Counted from the stretch's first letter, positions 24,196 to 32,844 are shown. The stretch is 34,210 nt of DNA from Aliivibrio sp. S3MY1 (GCF_028765575.1 NZ_JARACO010000030.1:1-34210); one strand, 5' to 3'. A program made the numbers and translations. Notes: generated by a model from the sequence alone, not told the origin.

Positions 24196-25824
24196 ATGCA
24201 GTTAAATCGTACTATCGAGTTATCGGCCTACCCTGAGATTTATGCTCAAATCGTTCGTGCTGGGCGTGAGCTACTAAGTGCATCTTTACGGTTGGATGAA
24301 GCAATCTATGATCTTGATGTACTTCAATCTCATAGTTTGGGTATGGAACCATTGTCATTGACGACGACAATGGAAATGAATTTCTGTAAATCGTTTGAAA
24401 GCTCGATTGTAGGGGTATCGGATAGTGCTCGAAAACGTCCATCAACGGGTTTACGCTTTTCACGACGTAAACGTGATTTCTCTAAACAGGGAGTGAAGAT
24501 TGGTAGGGCTTCACTGAAAGATTACAATCCAACGGTATCACCAGCTCTTCATGAGCAGCACCAATCGGCTATTAAATACTGGTTACCTGATCTCTCTCAA
24601 AAACTGGCTTTTCAATTTGATTTGGCCAACTACCACCACAACGACGTCAACTTAACAGAATATACCCCATATTATTTTGATGAGGCCTGTTTTTCAACGT
24701 GGCTTGAAAAGGGATTTGATTCGCTTGTTATCGAGCATGATCGTTTTGTTCGCACTGCGCGTGATAACAAACTGCAAGCTCGCTGTTACTCAGGCGTAGA
24801 GCCGTGTCATAAATTATTGCTCGGTACAGGGTTAGTTATTTCGTCTAAGTTTGAACTCTATGTTCAATTCTCCCTTGCTCGTACTCAATTATTTCATGAG
24901 TGTCGATTGTTTGGGTTATCAACCAAGTCACTGTCATTCATTGATTCAGCTACAGGGGTTATCTCAATGGCTGAGCAAAGACGACAAAAGGCAGAGCAAC
25001 TATTAGCCGTTCGCTATTTACGTAATGAGAAACGCAAAGAAGTCAGCGCATTATTGAAACAGAATACACAACAGAGAAAGAACCAAGCACTGACATCAAT
25101 CATGGCTCGATTGTCTGAGTTTCATGATCATTATAGAAAAGTGTGTGAGTCTAAGCTGGCGACTCAAACGGTTTATGCATTAACTCAAAAGCCAAAAGAG
25201 ATCCTTCATGTGATGGACTACTGGTTAGCCGAATTCACCCCGTTATGTTGTTCTCCAGAAAAAGCATTGTCAGTACTGGCAACGGAAAAGGAGCGCATAG
25301 CACTGTGTAACGACTTGGAAGCAATCAAACAGTTTGCAATTGCCTTCTCTGAGCTCTTGAGTGACACAAAGAGTTATGTATCAAGTGTTATTGATAATAC
25401 CAGTCGTAATTTTGATTTTGTTTCCTCACAGGTCGTAGAGGAGTTATTTGTAGATGATTTGAATAACATGGAAATGAGCGATGAATCTAATGCTATGTCT
25501 ATTGGTGAATGGCTTAAAGCTCAAGGGGCGGTAGGTAATGCTTATCTAATGGCGCATGGGATCATTAAGTATTCTGCATTTGCAAATGGTTTGCATTGTA
25601 CAGAGGAAGTTCAAAAGAGATCGTTAAGCAGATTGCAACAACGTAAACAGTTGTCCCAAGAGTTATTTAATTATATTGATGATTTATCGTGCCTATCCGT
25701 TGGGGCATTGGAGCGCTCATTATTAAGTAAGCATTCTAAAATAGACCGAGTAGCGGTGATGAGCTGTGAAAGAAAAGCGACGCTCGCAGAGCTAAGAGCG
25801 ATTGTAAGTCATACCAGAGGTTAA
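24196..25824 (+). CDS. unknown 542-residue protein, N-terminus probably cut by IS
   Basis: Not recognised. Predominantly helical, no membrane segments, with a basic patch at about 78-100 (RKRPSTGLRFSRRKRDFSKQ region) and a coiled-coil-like stretch near 255-300. The frame is open upstream of the ATG back to the IS end (24151-24195), where it reads KTPPLTKDEVIKTQC, so the ancestral gene likely started to the left and lost its beginning. It ends at an intrinsic terminator. It is in the orientation of the DndC-like gene and probably was its operon partner. Confidence 0.65.
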   Translation: MQLNRTIELSAYPEIYAQIVRAGRELLSASLRLDEAIYDLDVLQSHSLGMEPLSLTTTMEMNFCKSFESSIVGVSDSARKRPSTGLRFSRRKRDFSKQGVKIGRASLKDYNPTVSPALHEQHQSAIKYWLPDLSQKLAFQFDLANYHHNDVNLTEYTPYYFDEACFSTWLEKGFDSLVIEHDRFVRTARDNKLQARCYSGVEPCHKLLLGTGLVISSKFELYVQFSLARTQLFHECRLFGLSTKSLSFIDSATGVISMAEQRRQKAEQLLAVRYLRNEKRKEVSALLKQNTQQRKNQALTSIMARLSEFHDHYRKVCESKLATQTVYALTQKPKEILHVMDYWLAEFTPLCCSPEKALSVLATEKERIALCNDLEAIKQFAIAFSELLSDTKSYVSSVIDNTSRNFDFVSSQVVEELFVDDLNNMEMSDESNAMSIGEWLKAQGAVGNAYLMAHGIIKYSAFANGLHCTEEVQKRSLSRLQQRKQLSQELFNYIDDLSCLSVGALERSLLSKHSKIDRVAVMSCERKATLAELRAIVSHTRG

Positions 25825-25839
25825 GGTTTACATGGTCTA

Positions 25840-25872
25840 AACACTAGTAATTAATCACTGGTGTTTTTTTTC
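25840..25872 (+). terminator. terminator after the 542-residue gene
   Basis: AACACTAGT (25840-25848) and ACTGGTGTT (25857-25865) pair (one T-G wobble) and are followed by a run of eight T. The convergent 327-residue gene has its stop inside the loop. Confidence 0.75.
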
Positions 25873-26838
25873 CATTTCTTTGACTTTAAGATCGTTTGTA
25901 TTAGATGGGTCACCTAACTTTAAATAATTAAATTCATGTAGGTAAGGTGTCGTACAGTACTTACTTGTATCTTCCATAACCTCTTGCAGTCTAACTAATT
26001 TCCCCATTTTTAATTGTGTGTGATACCACTTCTCAAACGTTCTTGCTTTAATTTTCAAATCCTCTTTACGGATAATCATTATTTGTGTGTTATTGGGGGT
26101 TGAGCCATTAAGAGGGATGGTATAAAACCGCTCAGTGATGTGATCTCCTATGATGTGATCACTTGTTATCTTTTCATGGCTGATTTTATGCGCGTAGCCA
26201 AACCCTGCGATTAAGAATAGATAGAACCCTTGTTGCTCTAATTCCTGAATATATTCAGGGTTGGTTGTATGTGCGGTTACTTCGGCTTGTCTATGATATT
26301 GAAATTGTTGGTATCTAATTTGGCTTGAAACGGCTGCGGCATGATGAGAACCACCACTATTTCCACATTCAAAGCGCTCATACCATGCATAATACGAGAT
26401 ATGCAACGGGTGTGATTTCGTGAAGCCTTCTTGTTCAATATGTGCGATGTTATTAGCCCAATCATGTTCATTTAGGTTTGATAAGTGCCTTCCTGAATAC
26501 ATAGCCTTACCCCATTCAGCTATATCTTTAAACCAGCTACCATTGATGCTGTATCTTCTTCCGAATCCTTTAGAATTAGTGAGACTTTGTATTTTAGAAA
26601 AATCAAAGTTATCGGTTAAGCGAGTATCTTTTGAGACTGAATTGATTAAGGCGTATGTTACTTCTTTTTGGTGGTCCTCTACATTATACAGGGCAAATAA
26701 TTCATTCCATTTTATGATTGTATTGCCGTCAGCGGTCGGGGTGTAGAGCTCAATGTCATTGAGGTGAATTTGATGTAATTGGTCTAGTTGCCATTGCTCT
26801 GTTTGTTGATGACAATAATTTAAAATCCGTTTAATCAT
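25855..26838 (-). CDS. unknown 327-residue protein
   Basis: Not recognised with confidence. No signal peptide or membrane segment apart from a hydrophobic strand at about 207-216 (FYLFLIAGFGYA). A striking Cys/Gly/Ser/His segment, ECGNSGGSHHAAAVS (about 157-171), follows ISYYAWYERF and could be an active site or metal site. C-terminal tail is Lys/Glu-rich. Its leader has a TTTTTTAGAAAAAT element 27 bp before the start. Last gene of a leftward group with the two below. Confidence 0.7.
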   Translation of the reverse strand: MIKRILNYCHQQTEQWQLDQLHQIHLNDIELYTPTADGNTIIKWNELFALYNVEDHQKEVTYALINSVSKDTRLTDNFDFSKIQSLTNSKGFGRRYSINGSWFKDIAEWGKAMYSGRHLSNLNEHDWANNIAHIEQEGFTKSHPLHISYYAWYERFECGNSGGSHHAAAVSSQIRYQQFQYHRQAEVTAHTTNPEYIQELEQQGFYLFLIAGFGYAHKISHEKITSDHIIGDHITERFYTIPLNGSTPNNTQIMIIRKEDLKIKARTFEKWYHTQLKMGKLVRLQEVMEDTSKYCTTPYLHEFNYLKLGDPSNTNDLKVKEMEKKHQ

Positions 26839-26877
26839 TGAATGTCGTCCTTGCCTTCATTGTGTTTTTTAGAAAAA

Positions 26878-27294
26878 TTATCGTTTGATTGAGGGGAGCG
26901 TGATGGATTCCGCTTGTAAGAGCTCAATGTCTTCGAAATAATGAAACTCTAACTCACTGTTTACTTCTAATTGATAGTCCTTCCAATCGTCTAACCAATC
27001 ATTCATTTTGCTTGCTGGTTCACTGCTTTGCCATTGAGGAGAACGATCATTTATGTAGTCCTCCATTTTATTAATTTGAGTGTCAATAAGACTGTTTAAT
27101 TGCTGCTGATGAGCATCATATTTATTACTTATCGTTTCAATTTCAGTGGCGTGTTTTTCTGAAAAAGAAGCGATCACATCTTTAATTTGATTTTGTAATT
27201 GAGTGACCAAATCATTGTAATTGAGCTTTTGTTGTTCTAATGCCGCATGACTTGTTTTTATCTTTTCGACATCGGCTTTTTTAATATTATTCAT
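26878..27294 (-). CDS. 138-residue coiled-coil protein
   Basis: Residues 1-95 form one long helix or coiled coil rich in Gln, Lys and Glu (EQQKLNYNDLVTQLQNQIKD and on). The C-terminal 40 residues are acidic (ELEFHYFEDIELLQAE). No family recognised. 40 bp before the 327-residue gene start and 32 bp after the preceding small gene, so they are likely co-transcribed. Confidence 0.65.
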   Translation of the reverse strand: MNNIKKADVEKIKTSHAALEQQKLNYNDLVTQLQNQIKDVIASFSEKHATEIETISNKYDAHQQQLNSLIDTQINKMEDYINDRSPQWQSSEPASKMNDWLDDWKDYQLEVNSELEFHYFEDIELLQAESITLPSIKR

Positions 27295-27325
27295 TATCTA
27301 TTCTCTTCATTATTACTGCTCAAGC

Positions 27326-27523
27326 TTATGAGTGAAGCCGTTGTATTGCTGCACTAAGGTAAGGCTGTTGTTCCGTATTCATACTCTGTTTTATTTTTTG
27401 AGCTAATAATTGTAGATCTCGGTGAGTATCTTCAATTTGAGGGTCTTCTGCGCCATTTCGCATTAATTCATCATACATAGCAATGGCATGGGTTACTGCA
27501 TTTAAGTCTTTTATTTCAAACAT
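27326..27523 (-). CDS. small 65-residue protein
   Basis: Start at 27523 (MFEIKDLNAV), with AAGAG upstream; an upstream ATG at 27556 would add 11 hydrophobic residues and has no ribosome site. Acidic helical protein, no known family. First gene of the leftward trio. Confidence 0.55.
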   Translation of the reverse strand: MFEIKDLNAVTHAIAMYDELMRNGAEDPQIEDTHRDLQLLAQKIKQSMNTEQQPYLSAAIQRLHS

Positions 27524-27556
27524 GATATTTACTCTTATTATGGCTATTGCCACCAC

Positions 27557-27946
27557 AATTTATCTCTTTTTTGAGGGAAGTTGTAGCGGCAATGTCGTTG
27601 TTTATATTTTTAGTTTAGATAGCAGTTTATGAATGATGTCTATTTTGGTGCATAGCTTGCTTGTTGCTCCAAAGACAAGGACTAATTGTAATAAGAGGGG
27701 GCATTGATATATCGCTATGACGAGCTTGGTTATTGAGTCAATTAACAGAATTAAGTCAGTAATATGCATAGTGTTTTTTATTTATCTAAAACATACATAT
27801 TTTTTAAAATACTTGTCAAATTTTTTATTTTTCAGAAAAACGAAACAGTGAAATAAATAACGAAATCATAAGCTTAATAACAGTTTATTGTGTTTACTTT
27901 TTGTCGTAACAATAGATAATAAGGGTATGTTTTATTTTATATATCA
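27557..27946. other. non-coding divergent region
   Basis: No gene seen on either strand. The right end is extremely A+T-rich, contains ATTTTTCAGAAAAA (27827-27840) and a possible -10 GATAAT for the rightward gene at 27947. Otherwise nothing recognisable. Confidence 0.5.
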
Positions 27947-28144
27947 ATGGATTGGACTATGACTATAGCAAGCAAGATCAGCATGAAAGCAACAAACAAT
28001 TTAGACGCTGCACTTACGATGCTTGATAATCACATCGTGAGTGTTAGTGAGCATTCAAACAAGTCTACATATAAACTTGATGATGGCAGTGTACTAAGCG
28101 TTGTGCCTACCGAGGATAGCTTGGTTGAAATGTTTGAGTCATAG
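27947..28144 (+). CDS. small 65-residue protein
   Basis: Starts at 27947, 27959 or 27983 are all possible; none has a clear ribosome site. Product contains TYKLDDGSVLSVVPTEDSL, a beta-hairpin-like segment. Unknown. Confidence 0.5.
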   Translation: MDWTMTIASKISMKATNNLDAALTMLDNHIVSVSEHSNKSTYKLDDGSVLSVVPTEDSLVEMFES

Positions 28145-28156
28145 GTCTTTTTTGTA

Positions 28157-28196
28157 AGCTTACTAAATCAATCGGTTTAGTAAGCTAAGGTATAAT
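28157..28196 (+). promoter_or_regulatory. palindromic operator abutting a promoter
   Basis: AGCTTACTAAA (28157-28167) and its perfect reverse complement TTTAGTAAGCT (28176-28186) with an 8-bp loop, directly followed by AAGG and a -10 TATAAT (28191-28196). No T-run, so an operator fits better than a terminator; it would cover the -35 of the 28228 gene. Confidence 0.55.
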
Positions 28197-28227
28197 TAAT
28201 CATCTTTTGTTTTAAGGGAGTTTTAAC

Positions 28228-28446
28228 ATGTTATCAGAGTTATATACGCAAGCTGAAATGCTGATTTTCTTCGATTGGTGCAAAGAAAACGTAGAAGAAT
28301 TTGAGGAGAGTGATTGTGATGAATCATTTCACTATTACGTTGATGACATCATGATCGGTGGCTGGGCTGGTGATGCTCAACAATACTTTTTGAAAGATGA
28401 CGATAAAACTAAGGCGTTATTACAAGAGTGCTTCCAAAAATCTTAA
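28228..28446 (+). CDS. small acidic 72-residue protein
   Basis: Good AAGGGAG ribosome site. Strongly acidic (VEEFEESDCDESF, KDDDKTK) with helical ends. Acidic small proteins of plasmids may mimic DNA or inhibit restriction, but no ArdA-type or other signature is visible. Unknown. Confidence 0.65.
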   Translation: MLSELYTQAEMLIFFDWCKENVEEFEESDCDESFHYYVDDIMIGGWAGDAQQYFLKDDDKTKALLQECFQKS

Positions 28447-28464
28447 TCGCTTAAGTATTATTTA

Positions 28465-28493
28465 GAGTAGTTTTAATTTAATTAGGACTACTC
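28465..28493 (+). promoter_or_regulatory. inverted repeat before the 72-residue gene
   Basis: GAGTAGT (28465-28471) and ACTACTC (28487-28493), loop of 15, ending 23 bp before the next start. Operator or weak terminator. Confidence 0.35.
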
Positions 28494-28516
28494 ACTTATT
28501 GATAAGGAATATCGAT

Positions 28517-28735
28517 ATGAATGATGTGAAGTTAATCAATAAAATTAAATGCCTCATTGTTGAAGCAAAAGAAGAAGAAAAATACTGCACTGTACAAGCG
28601 AGTTTAACCCCATCGCGAGCTGAACATTTTGGATCTTATGCAAGTGGGCTTACCGAATTTCGTGTAAAGCTTGAATCATTATTGGAAGATGAGTGTGGGG
28701 CGCTAAGAGCGACAACCATTGAAGCCAGTGCATAA
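28517..28735 (+). CDS. small 72-residue protein
   Basis: Start at 28517 (MNDVKLINK) with AAGGA at nine bases; a TTG at 28499 is less likely. Helical, with CTVQASLTPSRAEHFGS in the middle. Unknown family. Same direction as its neighbours. Confidence 0.6.
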   Translation: MNDVKLINKIKCLIVEAKEEEKYCTVQASLTPSRAEHFGSYASGLTEFRVKLESLLEDECGALRATTIEASA

Positions 28736-28800
28736 AAATCTACAGCCCATTTTTTGTTTTAATACTCACGGCATTTTTTAGAAAAATATAGGTTGTTAAT

Positions 28801-29694
28801 ATGGATAGTCAGGTCAACCAAGCACTAATTGAATTAAAACTTATCGATCAACTTATTATCAAGCGTAAATTACTTATTGATACTTTTTGCCAAGCAGTTG
28901 AATTACAAGTTAAGGCGATGAAAATTGCCGATGAGATCAATCAAGATATTCCAACGGTTAATTCTGGGTATATTGATGACTTTTCGAGTATTTTTATTCA
29001 GCTAGCGTCTGCATTAGGGGAGAGCTCTCGGGGTCGCAGCTTACCTCGCAATGGAAACCTTGTTCGTTTATCGGAAAAAGAATTAAAAGCGTTAGTGATA
29101 AAGACCGTTGATAGCAGTCTTTGGATTTTGGTCTTTAATCGTCTCGGCATTTTTGGCAGTATGTCTCAGTTACAAATTACTCAATTTCAAAAGCAATGTA
29201 AGGACAACACGCTTCCCTTTGACCGCGAGCATATCGAAGGAACCTTGCGTAATCTATTTGATAATCAAGAGTCAATGTTATTAGAAAGTTTGTTGGACAC
29301 AATACAGGAATTCTCCACTGCCTATGTTAATAATAACCGTCAGCAGTTTACTAAGAAAATCATTATAGAAAATGCGTTTAACCCTTATGGAGACTCTTAT
29401 AAATTAAGTGCTCATGAAGGGCTACAAAGTTTATTAACATTAATTTGGCGATGGGTATTGGTTAATCGAACGGTCATTGAAACTGATGGTGTAAAACAAT
29501 CGGGGTTATGGCGTAGCTTAGAAGAGAGAGTTCAGAATTCAAAGGGCGATCTTGAGGAATTAAATTCCATTACATTGCTGGGCATTGAGTTTCGTTTTTT
29601 TAAAAAACGGACACTTCATATATTATTACCAGAGAGTATGATTTCTATTCTTAACGATAGATTAGCCAGCTCTCGAATGTTACCAAGCGTGTAG
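28801..29694 (+). CDS. unknown 297-residue protein, DUF4942-like possible
   Basis: N-terminal helix LKLIDQLIIKRKLLIDTF, then a block of helices, and FNPYGDSYKLSAHEGLQSLLTLIWRWV (about 205-231), which resembles the middle of DUF4942-type plasmid proteins as I recall them (N-terminal helical pair, A-F-N-P). No catalytic motif seen. Leader carries ATTTTTTAGAAAAAT (28773-28787) and a weak ribosome site. Ends before a hairpin at 29741. Confidence 0.7.
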   Translation: MDSQVNQALIELKLIDQLIIKRKLLIDTFCQAVELQVKAMKIADEINQDIPTVNSGYIDDFSSIFIQLASALGESSRGRSLPRNGNLVRLSEKELKALVIKTVDSSLWILVFNRLGIFGSMSQLQITQFQKQCKDNTLPFDREHIEGTLRNLFDNQESMLLESLLDTIQEFSTAYVNNNRQQFTKKIIIENAFNPYGDSYKLSAHEGLQSLLTLIWRWVLVNRTVIETDGVKQSGLWRSLEERVQNSKGDLEELNSITLLGIEFRFFKKRTLHILLPESMISILNDRLASSRMLPSV

Positions 29695-29740
29695 TATATT
29701 TATACACTGTACTATTTTTCTCATTGCTCTATATTACCAC

Positions 29741-29767
29741 AAAGCACTATATTACTATGAGTGCTTT
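29741..29767 (+). promoter_or_regulatory. inverted repeat before the winged-helix gene
   Basis: AAAGCACT (29741-29748) and AGTGCTTT (29760-29767), perfect 8-bp arms, 20 bp before the 102-residue start, followed by AATTATTTT. It may end the previous transcript or be the operator of the downstream DNA-binding protein. Confidence 0.5.
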
Positions 29768-29787
29768 AATTATTTTGAGGCATTCTA

Positions 29788-30096
29788 ATGACACAAAAAG
29801 AAGCATTTGATTTGGTATTGTATAAATTTATTGATGCTTATGTCGATCTGTATGGAGAGATTAATACCGTAATTTTAACCAACCAATTTCATATGCATCG
29901 AACTAAAGCAAGCAAAGTGTTTACCCAATACAAAGAGCATGAGTTGAATGGAAATAATCTAAGGTTCGATGAGGGGAAAGCTAAATATGTTAAAACAGCG
30001 ACGTTCAAAAAGAATTTTTTACTCGATGACAGTTCATTGTTTTTTTTAAATTCAGTTGAGGTGGTTCATGGGCGTCCAAAAGTAACTGTAAAATAA
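29788..30096 (+). CDS. small winged-helix protein (BrxR/CapW-type HTH only)
   Basis: 102 residues, GAGG eight bases upstream. YGEINTVILTNQFHMHRTKASKVFTQYKEH (about 21-50) with NNLRFDEGKAKYVKTATFKKNFL after it follows the winged-helix half of BrxR/CapW-like regulators (G.LN...L...F.IS...AS.....Y, then D..K.Y......F...FL), but the WYL domain is missing. Likely a repressor, perhaps of its own gene via the inverted repeat just upstream. Confidence 0.65.
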   Translation: MTQKEAFDLVLYKFIDAYVDLYGEINTVILTNQFHMHRTKASKVFTQYKEHELNGNNLRFDEGKAKYVKTATFKKNFLLDDSSLFFLNSVEVVHGRPKVTVK

Positions 30097-30282
30097 TGTT
30101 TCGTGTTTTATTTTTGAGATATCCGTTCGCTTTTCATGTGTTTTTATATTCTATTATTTGTTTATTCAATGTTTTAGTATAAATTATATGCATTAATATA
30201 ATTATATTTTCATATCAGGATTGTTTTAAACAATGCTTTTTGTTTCTTATTTTTTGAGAAATACTTAGTTGTGTATTTTTGC

Positions 30283-30288
30283 TATAAT
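30283..30288 (+). promoter_or_regulatory. -10 element TATAAT of the 30324 gene
   Basis: TTTTTGC TATAAT 35 bp before the start. No good -35. Resembles the shared TTGCGG promoters but lacks GG. Confidence 0.35.
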
Positions 30289-30323
30289 TCGGTTGTGTAT
30301 GGATTGTAGTTCAAGGGGGGCGC

Positions 30324-31394
30324 ATGACAACACCTAAAAAAAGTCTCAATCGTCACTTGTTTGTGACTGGAAATTTTGATGCATTTGTACGACACGAAGC
30401 ATTAAATTTTTTATCAAAAACCACTCGAAATGTCTCTGATTCAATGCGTGAAGAGGCAGAGCTTAGCCGTAAGGATGATGTACCAGCATTAGCAGTTTCT
30501 ATACATAATTCATTGCAACAAGGCATGAATCCGTTGAAAGAATTAATGAAAGATAGTTCATTTCAATTTGATCGCCATGTTGAGTATTACGATCCTGTAG
30601 ATCAATCAGCCAACTATGATATGTCTCGTGTGGTCGCTATTGCTCGTGCAGACAAAACGAATCCATTGCATTCAATGGAGCTTGATATTGCTTCTCAAAA
30701 CAACAAAGCACATGAGATAGTTCAGAATATGCTCGTGAATCAAGTTAACGCTGAAATGCTTGCTAAGTGCAGTGAAATAGCGATGTCTTCTTGTACCGAA
30801 GCTCGAAGAAACAATGAAACTAATATTAGTTTTAAAACCGTTTTAAAACATTACAATGAAGCAATTACAGCTCCTTTAGAAAGAAGCATCAAGCAACAAA
30901 ATGATTTAGCTGTCTCATTGTTAGCTATGAATCGTGTGAAGCACGAGATATTAACTGACTATTCTGGAGAGAATCAGGAATTTTGGTATAACTGCGGTAA
31001 AGAGTTTTCTCAAACTTCGCTTAATCCAAACGATTTACAACGCTTTATTACTAAGGTTCATGAGCAAGGGATAGAGGTTCCAACGTCTATTTCGAATCTT
31101 CATATGGCTTCGATTTCGTCATTACCAAGTAATGATGTTTTTGGCGATCTATCTCAAGTTGAGTTACCTAATTCGGCTGTTGAGTTTGGGGCGTTGTATC
31201 AACGAGAAAGAGTGGATCTTTCTTCACCTGAATTACATCAAGAAGTGTATCGTCAGCAAATTGAAATATCAGAATTTACAATTGATAGTTTACCTAACGT
31301 AAGTTTAAACCGTTCTGCTATTTCGGATAAACCATCTCAAGATTTAGCCGCATTATTAAAGCGTGAATCTGATTTATCTGGACCCAGTATGTAA
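30324..31394 (+). CDS. unknown 356-residue protein
   Basis: Not recognised. AAGGGGGG just before the ATG. Mostly helical, hydrophilic; the end (about 245-356) is Ser/Pro/Leu-rich and probably disordered. No membrane or signal sequence. 18 bp before the DUF1173-like gene, so one operon. Confidence 0.7.
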   Translation: MTTPKKSLNRHLFVTGNFDAFVRHEALNFLSKTTRNVSDSMREEAELSRKDDVPALAVSIHNSLQQGMNPLKELMKDSSFQFDRHVEYYDPVDQSANYDMSRVVAIARADKTNPLHSMELDIASQNNKAHEIVQNMLVNQVNAEMLAKCSEIAMSSCTEARRNNETNISFKTVLKHYNEAITAPLERSIKQQNDLAVSLLAMNRVKHEILTDYSGENQEFWYNCGKEFSQTSLNPNDLQRFITKVHEQGIEVPTSISNLHMASISSLPSNDVFGDLSQVELPNSAVEFGALYQRERVDLSSPELHQEVYRQQIEISEFTIDSLPNVSLNRSAISDKPSQDLAALLKRESDLSGPSM

Positions 31395-31412
31395 TTACCC
31401 AAGGGGCTTTGT

Positions 31413-32660
31413 ATGTTATCCGCAGTCTATATTGTACCAAGAGCAATTAGTGATGATGTATCTCAGCCTGTTTCTAATCCTACCTGTTTGTTGGAAATTA
31501 ACCGACGCTCACTTGAAACCCAGCGGCTTCTCGCTCGTGTTCGTGAAAGTAATCAAGAACTACGATGCAGTTGTACACAAGCGAAGGCTCGCATGTTCGT
31601 TCGTTTTTGCCATGATAATTTTACCATTGTAAATCACCCAACGGAGGGGCAGCATTCGGATAGCTGTCAGTTATTTAGTGTTATCCACGGATATAATGAT
31701 CGTCAAGATAATGTAACTACCAAAGCTCAAGAATCGGTAGAGCTGGACAGTTTTGTTATTCATCGTTCAATATCTGAAGCTACAGAGCCAAGCGCTAAAC
31801 AAGAAGGCTCTGCAAGTCATCATTCAAATCGCGAGCACTCACTTGATAAGCTATTTCGTCATTTGTGCGAGAAAAGTTATTCAAACTTCCACCACAAGAA
31901 CAAGAACCAAAGCCCTTTAGTTGCACTTCGTAATCTCATCGAGCCTGCAAATTTAATCTCATTTGGTGATTCAATGCTGCACAAGTATTGTTTTTATGGG
32001 GATAAAGGGTATTCATTTGCATTTAATACGTTGAGGCGAGAGAAGGCAAATAATTCGTATAAAGGCGCTGGACGTCCTCATGCGTTGGTTTTCATGGTTG
32101 TACAGCAGATAAGCACTTCAAATGGCTGTATTGATTTGGACGGGGCTAAATACACGGCTAGAAGAGTGATTAGAGCTGGTCGAAAAACAAAAGGACCATA
32201 TTTGGTTATTTTGTCACTGGCTGATGATCCTGTTGAGAACGCCATCCTTGTTTATAATATTTTTATTAAGCCAATTGTATCCCCAACGTCATTAATGCCT
32301 GTTGATAGTCACCATGAAAGAATTATTGCTTCAGGTCTTATGAGCCTTATTTCAAACAGTCAAAATCAATTAGCTCGCTGGTCCTTACAAAAACCTATTT
32401 TTTCAAAAAATGATCGCTCAAATTCTGTAGCTGTCTTGCCTGATTTCATTTTAAGACGAAAATCTATTGATACAGGGAAAATCACTTATACAGAGGTCAT
32501 AGAGGTCATGGGCATGTTGAATGATTCAGATTATGTTTCCCGTAAAGCTCAACTTCTTCCTATTATGAAAGAAGCATGGAGAGCTAACTCTATTTATGAA
32601 ATAAACGCAGAAGATGAAAAGGATGTTGCGCGTTTTTTCAGCGAACACGACTACATTTAG
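31413..32660 (+). CDS. DUF1173-like zinc-binding and PD-(D/E)XK protein
   Basis: 415 residues, AAGGGG seven bases upstream. RCSCTQAKARMFVRF (51-65) and HSDSC (81-85) give C-x-C and H-x3-C, the zinc site of DUF1173 proteins common on integrative elements and plasmids. About residues 345-375 contain LPDFILRRK and TEVIEVMGM, matching P-D ... E-x-(V/I)-x-G, the catalytic face of a restriction-endonuclease fold. A DNA nuclease or DNA-processing role in conjugation or maintenance is plausible. Follows the 356-residue gene. Confidence 0.65.
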   Translation: MLSAVYIVPRAISDDVSQPVSNPTCLLEINRRSLETQRLLARVRESNQELRCSCTQAKARMFVRFCHDNFTIVNHPTEGQHSDSCQLFSVIHGYNDRQDNVTTKAQESVELDSFVIHRSISEATEPSAKQEGSASHHSNREHSLDKLFRHLCEKSYSNFHHKNKNQSPLVALRNLIEPANLISFGDSMLHKYCFYGDKGYSFAFNTLRREKANNSYKGAGRPHALVFMVVQQISTSNGCIDLDGAKYTARRVIRAGRKTKGPYLVILSLADDPVENAILVYNIFIKPIVSPTSLMPVDSHHERIIASGLMSLISNSQNQLARWSLQKPIFSKNDRSNSVAVLPDFILRRKSIDTGKITYTEVIEVMGMLNDSDYVSRKAQLLPIMKEAWRANSIYEINAEDEKDVARFFSEHDYI

Positions 32661-32844
32661 GCGTTCAGCTTAAAGTAGCATTGACTTTCAATGCCATATC
32701 ACGGACTATTGCCTTCGGGGTATGGGCTCCTTTTTGACTGTAATTTTGTTTAACTGACATTTCACGAAGTAATAGCTTGATCATGGTTCCATACCCCAAC
32801 TCATTTTAACCATTCCTTTGCTCTGCAATCTAGTTCATCTAAGC
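32661..32844. other. intergenic region with nested inverted repeats
   Basis: GCATTGA-CTT-TCAATGC (32678-32694), then GGGGTATGG (32717-32725) and CCATACCCC (32789-32797), with TTAACTGACA (32750-32759, the box seen at promoters B and D) between the latter arms. A short T-run (32731-32735) follows CTCC. Could be terminators for the converging genes or a structured element. Confidence 0.4.
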
